Shown here in pieces: positions 1 to 11,764 of a DNA stretch of 64,000 nucleotides. Origin of the DNA: Roseicyclus salinarum (GTDB taxonomy: Bacteria > Pseudomonadota > Alphaproteobacteria > Rhodobacterales > Rhodobacteraceae); the NCBI RefSeq assembly GCF_029624655.1, contig NZ_JARRSA010000013.1:47308-111307 (forward strand), in the 5' to 3' direction. Numbering within the stretch: position 1 is the stretch's first letter; each line of letters opens with the position of its first letter. The position numbers and the translations under genes were made by a program. The notes below the pieces were generated by a model. The model was not told the DNA's origin and searched no databases. It was given only the letters and a program-made list of their open reading frames with translations.

Positions 1-1962
1 GTCGAGCGTGCCGATCGTCGGCGCGCCGTTGAGGGCGAACTTCATGTTCCCGGTGCCCGAAGCCTCCTTGCCGGCCGTCGAGATCTGTTCCGAGAGGTCG
101 GAGGCCGGGATCAGCCGCTCGGCCAGCGTGACGTTGTAGTTGGGCAGGAACACCACCTTCAGCTTGTCGCTGGTCAGCGGATCGGCGTTCACGACCGCGG
201 CCACGTCGTTGATCAGCCGGATGATGTCCTTGGCGAAGAAGTAGCCCGGCGCGGCCTTGCCCGCGAAGATCTTGACGCGCGGGGTCCAGTCGCCGTCGGG
301 ATTGGCGCGGATCGCCTGCCACAGCGCGATGGCCTCGAGGATGTTGAGGTGCTGGCGCTTGTATTCGTGCAGGCGCTTGATCTGGACGTCGAACATCATC
401 TTGGGATCGAGGGCGATGCCGTGCTCGGCCTTGATCCAGGCGGCCAGCCCGGCCTTGTTGGCGGTCTTGGCCCCGGCATAGGCGTCGAGGAAGGTCGGAT
501 CGTCGATGTGGCTTTCGAGTTCGGACAGCTTCTCGAGATCGCCCACCCAGTCCTCGCCGATGCGCTCGGTGATAAGGCCCGCAAGCCGCGGGTTCGATGA
601 CAAGAGCCAGCGGCGCGGCGTCACGCCGTTGGTCTCGCTGACGATGCGGTCGGGGTGCAGGCGGTTCAGTTCGTCGAACACGGTCGTCTTCATCAGCTCG
701 GTGTGCAGCGCGGAGACGCCGTTGACCTTGTGGGCCATCACGAAGCTGAGCTCGCCCATGTTGACGGTGCCCTCGGCATGGAGCCGCACCGAGCTGCCGG
801 GATGCGCGTCGCGGTGGCCCTGGTCGATCCGGTCGATGATCTCGAGGTGCCGCGGCAGGAGGCGGCCGAACAGCCCCTCCGACCACTTCTCGAGGGCCTC
901 GGGCAGAAGCGTGTGGTTGGTGTAGGCGAGCGTGTTGCGCGCAAGCTCCACCGCCTCCTCGAAGGGGACGCCGCGCGCGTCGTGCAAAAGCCGCACCAGT
1001 TCGGGTCCCGCGATGGCGGGATGGGTGTCGTTGAGCTGGATCGCGACCTTCGAGGGCAGCCGGCGCAGGTCGCCATGCTCCTGGTCGAACCGGCGCAGGA
1101 TGTCCTGCAGCGAGGCCGCGGTGAAGAAGAACTCCTGCTTCAGCCGCAGCTCCTTGCCGATTTCGGTATCGTCGTTGGGATAGAGCACCCGGCTGATCGT
1201 GCGCGCCGTCTCCTCGGGGGCGGCGGCGGCGACGAACTCGCCACGGTTGAACCTGTCGAGGTCGAAGCCCGCAACCGAGCGCGCCGACCACAGGCGCAGC
1301 GTGTTCGCCCAGACGCCGTTCCAGCCCACGACCGGCGTATCGTAGCCCGCTGCGATCACGGCCTCGGCCGGTTCCCAAGCGCCGTTGCTGACAGACCCGC
1401 CGAACCCGATCCGGTAGCTCGTCTCGGGGCGCTCGAATTCCCAGGCGTGGGGGTCGTTCAGCCATGTCTCCGGCAGTTCCACCTGCCGGCCTCCGATGAT
1501 GCGCTGCTGGAACAGGCCGTGCTCGTAGCGGATGCCGTAGCCATGGGCCGGAACGCCAAGGCTCGACATCGACTCCAGGAAGCAGGCCGCCAGACGGCCG
1601 AGCCCGCCATTGCCGAGCGCGGCGTCGGGTTCGTCCGCGATGACCTTCATGGGGTCGCAGCCGAAGCTCGAAAGCGCCTCGCAGGCCGCGTCGAACATCC
1701 GCAGGTTCACGAGCCCGTCCTCAAGCAGACGGCCGATCAGGAATTCCATCGAGAGATAGTAGACCCGCTTGGCCCCGGCGGCCTTGGAGCGGCGGGTGGA
1801 ATTGAACCAGACGTCCACGATCCGGTCACGCAGCGCATGGGACAGCGCCATGCGCCAGTCGAACCGCGTGGCGTGGTCGGCATCCTTGCCGACCGTGTAG
1901 TTCAGGTGATGCAGGATCGCCGACTGCATGTCCTGAACGCCGTTGTGGATACTGTCGTGCAT
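1..1962 (-). CDS. glgP: Glycogen phosphorylase, 5' part (C-terminus beyond window)
   Basis: Phosphorolytic release of glucose-1-phosphate from glycogen in the cytoplasm; PLP-dependent GT35 enzyme. The visible 654 codons run off the window edge; family members are about 800 residues, so roughly 140 C-terminal residues are missing. The family signature EASGTGNMKFALNGAPT is present close to the edge, and its lysine (residue 641) is the PLP-binding lysine of the family. The N-terminal region carries the usual RVYYLSMEFLIGRLLED stretch. The start is the ATG read leftward from 1962, which gives MHDSIHNGV. The other glycogen genes would lie to the left of the window, which cannot be checked here. 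Confidence 0.96.
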   Translation of the reverse strand, partial: MHDSIHNGVQDMQSAILHHLNYTVGKDADHATRFDWRMALSHALRDRIVDVWFNSTRRSKAAGAKRVYYLSMEFLIGRLLEDGLVNLRMFDAACEALSSFGCDPMKVIADEPDAALGNGGLGRLAACFLESMSSLGVPAHGYGIRYEHGLFQQRIIGGRQVELPETWLNDPHAWEFERPETSYRIGFGGSVSNGAWEPAEAVIAAGYDTPVVGWNGVWANTLRLWSARSVAGFDLDRFNRGEFVAAAAPEETARTISRVLYPNDDTEIGKELRLKQEFFFTAASLQDILRRFDQEHGDLRRLPSKVAIQLNDTHPAIAGPELVRLLHDARGVPFEEAVELARNTLAYTNHTLLPEALEKWSEGLFGRLLPRHLEIIDRIDQGHRDAHPGSSVRLHAEGTVNMGELSFVMAHKVNGVSALHTELMKTTVFDELNRLHPDRIVSETNGVTPRRWLLSSNPRLAGLITERIGEDWVGDLEKLSELESHIDDPTFLDAYAGAKTANKAGLAAWIKAEHGIALDPKMMFDVQIKRLHEYKRQHLNILEAIALWQAIRANPDGDWTPRVKIFAGKAAPGYFFAKDIIRLINDVAAVVNADPLTSDKLKVVFLPNYNVTLAERLIPASDLSEQISTAGKEASGTGNMKFALNGAPTIGTLD

Positions 1963-2169
1963 TTTACGCTGCCTCGGAATGGTGGTCGTATGCGTCCGCG
2001 AACGTTCTGGGTCACAGCTTGCCGCGTTTCAAGCGGGCTGGAGGTTTCCGTTCCTCAGTTCGTCAGATGCGCAACGCTCGTGCTTGCGGAATGGGCGGAT
2101 GCCCGTTTGATGCTTCCAATGTGCCTTTTCACACCGCACTACGGCCAAATCTCGGCAAGAACAGGGATT

Positions 2170-2246
<77 letters not shown>

Positions 2247-2292
2247 TTCGGAGCCGGGATATATGTGAAAGGCCAGGGTCCTGCAATCGGTT

Positions 2293-3306
2293 TCAGGCCG
2301 GTTTCCTGGCCACGGCGAGCTTGGTCATGCGGGGAATCATCTCGTCGATCCCGACCTCGTCGAAGCCCGCGCCGCGCAGCTCGTCCACCAGCGTCGCGGC
2401 ATCGAGCGAGCGCGCCTCGGGCGTGAAGGCCGTGTGCTGCAACTGCCAGAGTGCCGCAAGGCGCGGCCCGGTGCGGTCGGGATCGACGACGAAATCGTGC
2501 ACCAGAAGCCGCCCTCCGGGCGCGAGGTGGTCCCACGCGCGCCGCATCAGGCCCGGATGCGCCTCGCCCGGCACGCCCGAGAACAGGTAGGACATCAGGA
2601 TCAGGTCCTGAGCCTCGGGCCACTCGGCCTCCAGCGCGTTGCCCTCGACATAGGAAATGCGGTCAGACAGGCCCGCCGCCTCGACATGGCTGCGCCCCAG
2701 CGCGGCCACGTTGGGGAAATCCACGATCGTGGCGCGCAGACCCGGAGCGGCGCCGCACAGCGTGATGGCGAAGGCGCCCGTGCCGCCGCCGACGTCGAGC
2801 ATCGTCCGCACGCCCGACAGGTCGATCGACTTGGCAAGCTGCCGCGCGGGCCCCAGAGATCCCGCATGCTGGCTTTCGGAATAGATCCGCGCCTGCTCGG
2901 GATCGGAGAACCACTCGGCATAGGAGCCGGTCGCGTCCTCGGGAAGCCGCCCCGTCAGGGCGGGCTCGATCTGGTCGAGAAGGCCATACATCTGCCGCCC
3001 GACCTGAAGCCTCAGGTAGTCGCCGAAGTCGTATTTCGCGCCCGTCACGAGGAAGGCGTCGGCGGCCGGCGAATTGGCGTAGCGGCCATCCGCGACGCTG
3101 ACGAGGCCGAGCCCCGCAAGCGCCGTCAGAAGCGTCTCGGCGCGCGGCGTGTCGAGATCGGTGCGCGCGGCGAGGTCATCCGCGCTCATCGGTCCCTTCG
3201 AGAGGTGGCTGAACACACCCTGCTCCAGCGCCGCGAAAAGTGCCTTCGAGCCCATGAAGCCGAACGCGATATCCGAGATCTGATCCGCCGTGGTAAGTGC
3301 GCCCAT
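2293..3306 (-). CDS. Class I SAM-dependent O-methyltransferase (acetylserotonin OMT-like)
   Basis: A 337-residue protein with the two-part build of plant/bacterial small-molecule O-methyltransferases: an N-terminal winged-helix dimerisation domain (about residues 10-100) and a Rossmann methyltransferase domain with the SAM-binding motif LDVGGGTGAF near residue 170. CrtF-type and acetylserotonin-type enzymes share this layout. No photosynthesis or carotenoid genes are nearby, so the acceptor substrate cannot be inferred. It stands alone between tRNA-Arg and the suf cluster on the same strand. ATG start at 3306. Confidence 0.8.
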   Translation of the reverse strand: MGALTTADQISDIAFGFMGSKALFAALEQGVFSHLSKGPMSADDLAARTDLDTPRAETLLTALAGLGLVSVADGRYANSPAADAFLVTGAKYDFGDYLRLQVGRQMYGLLDQIEPALTGRLPEDATGSYAEWFSDPEQARIYSESQHAGSLGPARQLAKSIDLSGVRTMLDVGGGTGAFAITLCGAAPGLRATIVDFPNVAALGRSHVEAAGLSDRISYVEGNALEAEWPEAQDLILMSYLFSGVPGEAHPGLMRRAWDHLAPGGRLLVHDFVVDPDRTGPRLAALWQLQHTAFTPEARSLDAATLVDELRGAGFDEVGIDEMIPRMTKLAVARKPA

Positions 3307-3485
3307 TCGTTCCTCCCGCTCGCCGCAGGTGTCGCGGCTGTCGCAACGGCGGATAGCAAGATGGGAGGAAATGTTCCAGATGCGACATGGGAATGTCGAA
3401 AACGCGACAGGCGGCTGACCGGAAATGCGGCGCCCCGGCGCGGCCCTGCCGAATCCGGAGGCAGGACCGCGCGTTCAGCGTCCGG

Positions 3486-4706
3486 TCAGACGAACAGCTC
3501 GTGGCACAGCTCGAGCGCGTCGATCAGCGCGTCCACCTCGGCCTCGGTGTTGTACATCCCGAAACTCGCGCGGCAGGTCGCGTTCACGCCCATGTGCTCC
3601 ATCAGCGGCTGGGCGCAATGATGCCCCGCGCGCACCGCCACGCCCTTCTTGTCGAGCACGGTCGAGATGTCGTGCGCATGGGCGGCCCCTTCCATCGTGA
3701 ACGAGAAGATCGCGCCCTTCTTCGCCGAATTGCCCTGCACCGACAGCCAGTTGAGCCCCGAAAGCCGCGTGCGGGCGTAGTCCGTCAGCCGCCGCTCATG
3801 GGCGGCGATGTTCTCCATGCCCACGCCGGTCATGTAGTCGAGCGCGACGCCGAGGCCGATCTGCTGGACGATGCCGGGCGTGCCCGCCTCGAACTTCATC
3901 GGCGGGTCGTTCCACGTGATCACGTCGCGGTGGACGTCGCGGATCATGTCGCCGCCACCCATGAAGGGACGCATCTCGGCCATGCGGTCGTGCCGGATAT
4001 GGATCGCGCCGGACCCCGAGGGCCCGTAAAGCTTGTGGCCCGTGATCGCGTAGAAATCGGCGCCGAGCGCCTCGAGATCGAGCGGCATGTGCACCGCCGC
4101 CTGGCTGCCGTCGACCAGCACCGGCACGCCGCGCGCATGCGCCCCGTCGACCACGGCCTTCACGTCGAAGACCGTGCCCAGAACGTTCGACATGTGCGCC
4201 ATCGCGACCAATTTCGTGCGCGGGCCGATCGCGTCGATCACGGCCTGCGGATCGAGATCGCCGTTCGCGTCGACGTCCACCCACTTCAGGACGACGCCCT
4301 GCCGTTCGCGCAGGAAGTGCCAGGGCACGATGTTGGCGTGATGCTCGGCGATGGTCAGCACGATCTCGTCGCCCGCCTCCATCTGGGGCATGGCCCAGCC
4401 GTAGGCGACGAGGTTGATGGCTTCTGTGGTTCCGCTGGTGAACACGATCTCGCGCTCGTCGGCCACGCCGAGAAAGCGCGCGATCTTGCCGCGTACGGCC
4501 TCGTAATTCTCGGTCGCGAGGTTCGACAGGTAATGCAGGCCGCGATGAACGTTGGCGTATTCCATCGAATAGGCCTGCGTGATCGCGTCGATGACGACCT
4601 TGGGCTTCTGCGCCGAGGCGCCGTTGTCGAGATAGACCAGCGGCTTGCCGTTCACCTCCCGCGAGAGGATCGGAAAGTCCGCGCGGATCGCGTCGATGTC
4701 GTACAT
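3486..4706 (-). CDS. sufS: Cysteine desulfurase SufS (group II)
   Basis: Removes sulfur from L-cysteine as a protein persulfide for the SUF iron-sulfur assembly system; PLP enzyme, 406 residues, the normal length. PLP-binding lysine K225 lies in ITGHKLYG and the catalytic cysteine C364 in RAGHHCAQP, the typical group II context. The start MYDIDAIRADFP is chosen because GAAGGAG sits a few bases upstream; the open frame extends further upstream without homology. It is the last gene of the suf cluster, 53 bases after the second YIP1 gene. No sufE or sufA is seen in the window. Confidence 0.96.
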   Translation of the reverse strand: MYDIDAIRADFPILSREVNGKPLVYLDNGASAQKPKVVIDAITQAYSMEYANVHRGLHYLSNLATENYEAVRGKIARFLGVADEREIVFTSGTTEAINLVAYGWAMPQMEAGDEIVLTIAEHHANIVPWHFLRERQGVVLKWVDVDANGDLDPQAVIDAIGPRTKLVAMAHMSNVLGTVFDVKAVVDGAHARGVPVLVDGSQAAVHMPLDLEALGADFYAITGHKLYGPSGSGAIHIRHDRMAEMRPFMGGGDMIRDVHRDVITWNDPPMKFEAGTPGIVQQIGLGVALDYMTGVGMENIAAHERRLTDYARTRLSGLNWLSVQGNSAKKGAIFSFTMEGAAHAHDISTVLDKKGVAVRAGHHCAQPLMEHMGVNATCRASFGMYNTEAEVDALIDALELCHELFV

Positions 4707-4759
4707 GAGAACTCCTTCGCCCGCTCGCGGGGTCGGATGAAACTTGGTTGCGGCGCCGG

Positions 4760-5359
4760 TCACGCCGTGGGCACCGCGACGCCGAGCGACGCCAGCACCA
4801 TGCTGAGGAAGACGAGAAGGCCGAAGCCCGCAAGCAGCGTGACCACGAAGACGAGGCCGAGCGACGTGAAGCCGTGCAGCACGGCGATGAAGTTCACCAG
4901 CAGCCAGAAGAACAGCCCGATCGCCAGGATCGTCACGAGGCCCGCGACGGGCGGCACGATCACGATGGCCACGATCTGCACCACCTGCACACAGATGAAG
5001 ATGAACTGCAGCCAGATTACCAGTAGCGCCGCCTCCTCGAGGCTGCCGGTCCCGCCGAAGAAGCGCCCGATATGGTGGATCGCGTGGATCATCAGGAACA
5101 GGAACCCCGCCTGCACCAGCCCCAGCGCCAGGGGGGACTGCACGAAGGGGCCGGTCATCGGGCCATCCGCGGGCATGGTCGTGAGAAGCGCCACGATCTC
5201 GCCCATCATCATCGACGTGACGACGACGAGCGCGAACATGAGCCACAGGGCCTGCCGCTGGGGCGCGAAGCTCAGCACCGTCGTCGCCCCCTCCCGCGGG
5301 TTCGCGACAGTGTCGCGGGCCAGCCGCAGAAGGTGCCGCAATGTGCCGATGTCCGTCAT
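4760..5359 (-). CDS. YIP1-family membrane protein (second of a pair)
   Basis: A 199-residue integral membrane protein with about five hydrophobic helices, including segments near residues 36-58, 80-95, 115-150 and 160-195. It resembles bacterial YIP1-domain proteins, whose molecular role is unknown. Its ATG overlaps the stop of the preceding YIP1 gene (ATGA at 5356-5359), so the two are probably translated together. The pair sits between sufD and sufS on the same strand. Whether they have a role in iron-sulfur assembly is not shown by the sequence. Confidence 0.8.
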   Translation of the reverse strand: MTDIGTLRHLLRLARDTVANPREGATTVLSFAPQRQALWLMFALVVVTSMMMGEIVALLTTMPADGPMTGPFVQSPLALGLVQAGFLFLMIHAIHHIGRFFGGTGSLEEAALLVIWLQFIFICVQVVQIVAIVIVPPVAGLVTILAIGLFFWLLVNFIAVLHGFTSLGLVFVVTLLAGFGLLVFLSMVLASLGVAVPTA

Positions 5360-5865
5360 GCCGCTGCCTCCGCCTCGGGGCCGCGTTCGGCCTCCCGCAG
5401 ACAGATGGCCCAGATCGACAGAAAGGCCAAGAGCAGCAGCGCGCCGACCCCGCTTTGCGCGGGTCCCGGCCCGATGAAGCCTGACACGAGGCCGTGCAGC
5501 ATCCACGCCGGCGACGAAGCCAGCATCGCCCAGAACAGCGCCAGCCGGGCCGAATACCAGCTGCCGCGACCGCGGAAGATCATGGCCACGACGTGGCTGA
5601 TCCCTGCGAGGATGTAGGCCATCAGCGGCCATATCATCAGCATGGCGAAGAAGGTGATGGCAAGGCGCGCGTCGAGGGGTGCTGCGCCCTCGCCGGCGAG
5701 GTAGGCTTCGCGGCTGATGCGCGGCCATTGCGCCACGAAGATCACGAGGCACGCCCCGATCAGGATGGCGAGCGCGCGATCCTCGCGCTTGCCTTGCGAC
5801 AGGAGCCTGCGCATGACCTGTCGTGGCCGGCGCCACGTCGCCACGATATCACGCGACACGCTCAT
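5356..5865 (-). CDS. YIP1-family membrane protein (first of a pair)
   Basis: A 169-residue membrane protein. It has a short basic cytoplasmic N-terminus (residues 1-30) followed by hydrophobic helices around residues 32-46, 68-92, 105-125 and 137-156. The hydrophobic pattern and the position beside a second homolog point to the YIP1 family. It starts 4 bases after the sufD stop, so it is almost certainly in the suf transcript. No catalytic motif is visible. Confidence 0.78.
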   Translation of the reverse strand: MSVSRDIVATWRRPRQVMRRLLSQGKREDRALAILIGACLVIFVAQWPRISREAYLAGEGAAPLDARLAITFFAMLMIWPLMAYILAGISHVVAMIFRGRGSWYSARLALFWAMLASSPAWMLHGLVSGFIGPGPAQSGVGALLLLAFLSIWAICLREAERGPEAEAAA

Positions 5866-5869
5866 CCGG

Positions 5870-7185
5870 TCACGCCTGACGGCGCCGCATCAGCCATTGC
5901 TCGAGGCGCTCGCGGATGTCCTCGCGCAGGCGCTCGTCGTCGATCTCCTCGATGGTCTCGGCGAGGAACGCGAGGATCAGGAGGTCGGTCGCCTCGGCCA
6001 CGGGCACGCCGCGCGAACGCAGGTAGTAAAGCGCCGTCTCGTCAATTGCGCCGGTGGTCGAGCCGTGTGAGCACTGCACGTCGTCGGCGTAGATCTCGAG
6101 TTCGGGCTTGGCCTGGAACGAGGAATCCTCGTCAAGGAGAAGCGCCTGGCTGATCTGGTAGCCGTCGGTCTTCTGCGCGTCGGGCTTCACCAGGATCTTG
6201 CCCTGGAACACCCCCTCGGCCCCGTTGCGGAGCACCTTCTTGAAGACCTGCCGGCTTTCGCAGCGCTGTGCGTCATGGGTGATGAACACGGTGTCGTCGT
6301 GATGGAACGGCGCGCTCGCCGCGTCGCCCATTGCGGCGCCCGCGACATGCGCGATTGCATCATCGCCGGTGAATTCCACGACATGTTCGTTGCGCGTCAG
6401 CACGCCGTTCGCGGTCAGGGTGAACGACTTGTAGGTCGACCCCTCGCCGAGGCGCGCGAAGATGTGCGTGACCGCGCGACGCTCGTGGTCGCGGCCCTGC
6501 GCGCGCACATGGTGGAACGCCCCACCATCGGCCACGTCCACCTCCATGCACTTGTTGAAGCGCGCGGCGGCGGGTCCGCTCTCGAGCACGGTCACGTCGG
6601 CCCCGGGCTCCACCCGGACGACGTGGTGCAGGATGGCGTCCGACGCCTCGTCGCCATGCAGGTAGACGAGGCTGATCGGCCTCGACGCCTTGCCCGTCGC
6701 CCGGATCACGATCCCGTCCGCCGCGAAGGCCGAGTTCAGGGCCGCAAGCGGGCGCGCGACGGGCGACTGGCCCCGCGTCTCGAGCGCGCCGTAGAGATCG
6801 CGCGCCCAGTGGATGTCCTTGGTCATGACGTCGGACAGCCGCTCGATCTCCACGCCGTCCAGCGACAGGTCGTCCGACTGCGCGGGGTCGAAAACGCCGT
6901 CCACGAAGACGATCCGCAGCCGGTCGATCCCCGAGAAGATCGGTACCTCTTCCGCGCCCTCGAACAGCGCGGCGCGCGGCGTCGCCTCCTGCGTCAGGGT
7001 CGCGGGGTCGGTGAACTTCCAGTATTCGTCACGCCGGTTCGGAAGCCCGGCCTCGCGCAGCCGCCCCAGCGCCGAGGCGCGCGCCTCGGCGGCCCAGCCC
7101 GACTGCCCCTGCGGCGCCGAAAGCCCCGCGATCCGCGTCTCCGTCTGGTCGGCCCGCGCCTGTTTCTGTGCCGCCGACTGGGCCA

Positions 7186-7186
<1 letters not shown>
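5870..7186 (-). CDS. sufD: Fe-S assembly scaffold subunit SufD
   Basis: A 438-residue component of the SufBCD scaffold complex on which iron-sulfur clusters are built. The N-terminus carries the typical RRDEYWKFTDP stretch (about residues 50-60). The C-terminal half is the beta-helix shared with SufB, including SFQAKPELEIYADDVQCSHG, with the conserved Cys-Ser-His, and RSRGVPVAEA. Its ATG overlaps the sufC stop by one base (TGATG), indicating translational coupling. Confidence 0.96.
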
Positions 7187-7941
<755 letters not shown>

Positions 7942-7973
7942 TTCTCTTCCTCGTGTCATGTCCGTCGCGCGGC

Positions 7974-8285
7974 TCAGGCAAGCCGGACGGCAGTTCCGCT
8001 CGCCGAGACCATCAGCATGTTGTTGATGACCTCGTAATCCAGATCGACGCCCACGACCGCGTTGGCGCCAAGGGCTGTCGCGCGCTCCTCCATCTCCGAA
8101 AGCGCGACGGTGCGCGCGCGGCCAAGCTCTTCCTCGTAGGCGCCCGAGCGGCCGCCGATGATGTCCGTGATCCCCGCGAAGAGATCGCGGAAGACATTGG
8201 CGCCGAGGATCGCCTCGCCGACGACGATGCCGTGGTATTCGGCGATGCTGCGTCCCTCGACGGACGGAGTGGTGGTCACGATCAT
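7974..8285 (-). CDS. YbjQ/UPF0145-family protein
   Basis: A 103-residue protein starting [12 protein letters not shown]. It contains the family-typical [20 protein letters not shown] and the C-terminal [17 protein letters not shown]0145 proteins form pentamers and are sometimes annotated as heavy-metal binding, but their function is not established. The start at 8285 is preferred over a longer open frame because the upstream extension lies inside sufB in another frame and has no family similarity. It sits between sufB and sufC on the same strand, 31 bases after sufB. Confidence 0.85.
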   Translation of the reverse strand: MIVTTTPSVEGRSIAEYHGIVVGEAILGANVFRDLFAGITDIIGGRSGAYEEELGRARTVALSEMEERATALGANAVVGVDLDYEVINNMLMVSASGTAVRLA

Positions 8286-8316
8286 GTCGCTCTCCGCAAT
8301 GGGGGCCGGGCGGGCC

Positions 8317-9837
<1,521 letters not shown>

Positions 9838-9953
9838 GTCTACCTCCACGGGCGGAGGGCGATTTGCCCCGAACCCATCTGACGCGGCGTTGCGGGCCGC
9901 TTCGTTTCCTGTCGGGTGACGCGCACCCGGTCCTGTCCAGCGGCGCGCCCGCG

Positions 9954-9969
9954 CCCGGACATGTCCGGG
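9954..9969. promoter_or_regulatory. 16-bp perfect palindrome between cysteine desulfurase and sufB
   Basis: CCCGGACATGTCCGGG reads the same on both strands. It starts one base past the desulfurase stop in the direction of transcription and lies about 115 bases before the sufB start. As RNA it could fold into a short hairpin (stem CCCGGA, loop CAUG). No T-run follows, so it is not a standard terminator. It may be a processing or attenuation site, or a protein-binding site. Confidence 0.4.
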
Positions 9970-9970
9970 A

Positions 9971-11023
9971 TCAGGCCGCCTTCGCGCGGAAGCGGTCGTA
10001 GGCCGCCACCCAGGCTTCGGCAAAGGCCTCGACCTCCGCCTCTGTCGTCCCGGGCCCCAGCGACACGCGGATCGCGCTCGCCGCAGCCCGACTGTCGAGG
10101 CCCATCGCGGTCAGCACCTCGCTCGCCCGGACCTTCCCCGAGGAACAGGCCGATCCCGCGGAGATCGCGAAGCCGGCCAGATCCATCTGCATCACCTGCG
10201 TCTCGCCCTTCCAGCCCGGCGTCACGATGCAGGACGTGTTGGGAAGCCGGGGTCCGCCTTGTCCGACAAAAATAGTCTCTTTCGCGCGGGCTTCCAGAGC
10301 CTTTTCTAGAATATTTCTAAGTTTCTCCACCCGATCCCAGACACCAGATTCAAGATCTTGCAGCGCGGCCTCCGCTGCACCACCAAATCCGGCAATGCCC
10401 AAAAGGTTCTCCGTCCCCGACCGGCGGCCCATCTCCTGCCCGCCGCCCCGGATGCGCGCCTCCACGTCGAGCCCGCGGCGCAGGATCAGCGCCCCGATTC
10501 CCTTCGGCCCGCCAATCTTGTGCGCCGAGATCAGGGCCATTCCCACGCCGGACCAGTCGAAGGCCATCGGCAGCTTTCCGAAGGCCTGCGTCCAGTCGCT
10601 GACCGCCAGGCCCTCGGGCAGATCCTGCACGATCCCGGTCTCGGAATTGGCCGCCTGCAACGTCGATGCGGCGGGATCGGCGATGGCCACCGAGCCGTCC
10701 GGCGCCACCGCAAGGTCCTCCCGGGTCCAGGCGCGCACCGCCTCGTGCTCGATCGCCGCCCCGTGCAGCCCGCGGCCCGCAAGCGCCAGCGCCGCAGCCT
10801 CCGTGGCGCCCGAGACGAAGACGACGTCCGAGCCCTGCGCGCCCACCGCCTGCGCCACCTGCGCCCGCGCGCGCTCCACCAGCGCCTTCGCCGCGCGGCC
10901 CTCCGCATGGACCGACGACGGATTGCCCGCCACGTCCATCGCCGCGATCATCGCCTCCCGCGCCTCGCGCCTCAACGGCATCGTGGCGTTGTGATCGAGA
11001 TAGACCCGCGTTCGACCTGCCAT
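9971..11023 (-). CDS. Cysteine desulfurase, NifS/IscS-like (short, group I)
   Basis: PLP-dependent sulfur transferase of the NifS/IscS class, 350 residues, about 50 shorter than typical IscS. The PLP lysine is K169 in [10 protein letters not shown]. The catalytic cysteine is C293 in [11 protein letters not shown], the group I context, unlike the SufS in the same cluster. It lies between iscR and sufB on the same strand, the usual Rhodobacterales order. Codons for residues about 225-254 (10261-10350) are unusually AT-rich for this genome. ATG start at 11023. Confidence 0.93.
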   Translation of the reverse strand: MAGRTRVYLDHNATMPLRREAREAMIAAMDVAGNPSSVHAEGRAAKALVERARAQVAQAVGAQGSDVVFVSGATEAAALALAGRGLHGAAIEHEAVRAWTREDLAVAPDGSVAIADPAASTLQAANSETGIVQDLPEGLAVSDWTQAFGKLPMAFDWSGVGMALISAHKIGGPKGIGALILRRGLDVEARIRGGGQEMGRRSGTENLLGIAGFGGAAEAALQDLESGVWDRVEKLRNILEKALEARAKETIFVGQGGPRLPNTSCIVTPGWKGETQVMQMDLAGFAISAGSACSSGKVRASEVLTAMGLDSRAAASAIRVSLGPGTTEAEVEAFAEAWVAAYDRFRAKAA

Positions 11024-11128
11024 GGCCCGTCCTTCATCTTTCCAAAAATACGCATCGCGCCGAAGGCGCCGGGCCCGCGGGGCCCGCAGGATGTCCGTGC
11101 GGCGCGCCTCGGGCGGCGCGCGCCCGCC

Positions 11129-11590
11129 TCATCCCTCGTCGACCACCTCGAAGAGGGTGGGCACCGCGGGACAGGGCGACAGTTCGTTCTTCACCACGTC
11201 CGAAAGCCGGGTCTGGTGAAGGAACACGTAGACATGCGCGCTCAGGCTTTCCCACAGCCTGTTCGTCATGCTCTGCGCCCGGCTCCCCGACAGCCCGCCG
11301 GTCGCGCCCGCGCCCTTGTGCATGGCGTCCACCGTCTCGTCCACCGCCCCGAAGATGTCGACCACGCGGATGTCCGATGCCGGCCGCGTCAGGCGGTAGC
11401 CGCCACCGGGTCCGCGAACCGACTCCACGAGGCCCGCGCGGCGCAGCTTCACGAACAGCTGCTCGAGGTAAGGCAGGGAGATCTGCTGGCGCCTCGCCAC
11501 GTCCGACAGCGCGCTCAGCTCGCCGGGTTTCAGCATCGCGAGGTCGGCCATCGCCACCATCGCGTAGCGCCCCTTCGTGGACAGCTTCAT
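11129..11590 (-). CDS. iscR: Rrf2-family Fe-S regulator IscR
   Basis: DNA-binding regulator of iron-sulfur assembly genes, 153 residues. The N-terminus MKLSTKGRYAMVAM and the winged helix with VRGPGGGYRL are diagnostic of Rrf2/IscR. The classical three-cysteine cluster-binding motif is absent. The only cysteine is C140 near the C-terminus (NELSPCPAV). IscR of Rhodobacter sphaeroides is known to bind an Fe-S cluster with a single cysteine, so this fits the Rhodobacterales type. The ATG at 11590 is preferred over a GTG nine bases earlier, because AGGGAG sits eight bases upstream of it. It is the first gene of the suf cluster and presumably autoregulatory. Confidence 0.93.
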   Translation of the reverse strand: MKLSTKGRYAMVAMADLAMLKPGELSALSDVARRQQISLPYLEQLFVKLRRAGLVESVRGPGGGYRLTRPASDIRVVDIFGAVDETVDAMHKGAGATGGLSGSRAQSMTNRLWESLSAHVYVFLHQTRLSDVVKNELSPCPAVPTLFEVVDEG

Positions 11591-11764
11591 GCGCCGCACT
11601 CCCTGCCTGACGCCGAAACGCCCGGACCAATTGACCTTTGCCTCCGCGGCGCTTAACTGCGAACCACTCCGGGTGGCCGCGCCGTCCGGATCGGATTTTA
11701 CTAAGGAGCGCAGGGCGGCGCGTCAAGAAACCCCGCCCCGCCCCTGCTCTCGAGGGAGACCCTG
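11591..11764. promoter_or_regulatory. Divergent promoter region, iscR and hydrolase
   Basis: This 174-base intergenic region must hold the promoters for iscR-suf (leftward) and the hydrolase (rightward). It contains AT-richer islands, around 11629-11640 and at 11695-11704 (GATTTTACTA), in an otherwise GC-rich sequence. An iron-responsive operator would be expected here from knowledge of related bacteria. I could not assign one with certainty. Confidence 0.5.
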
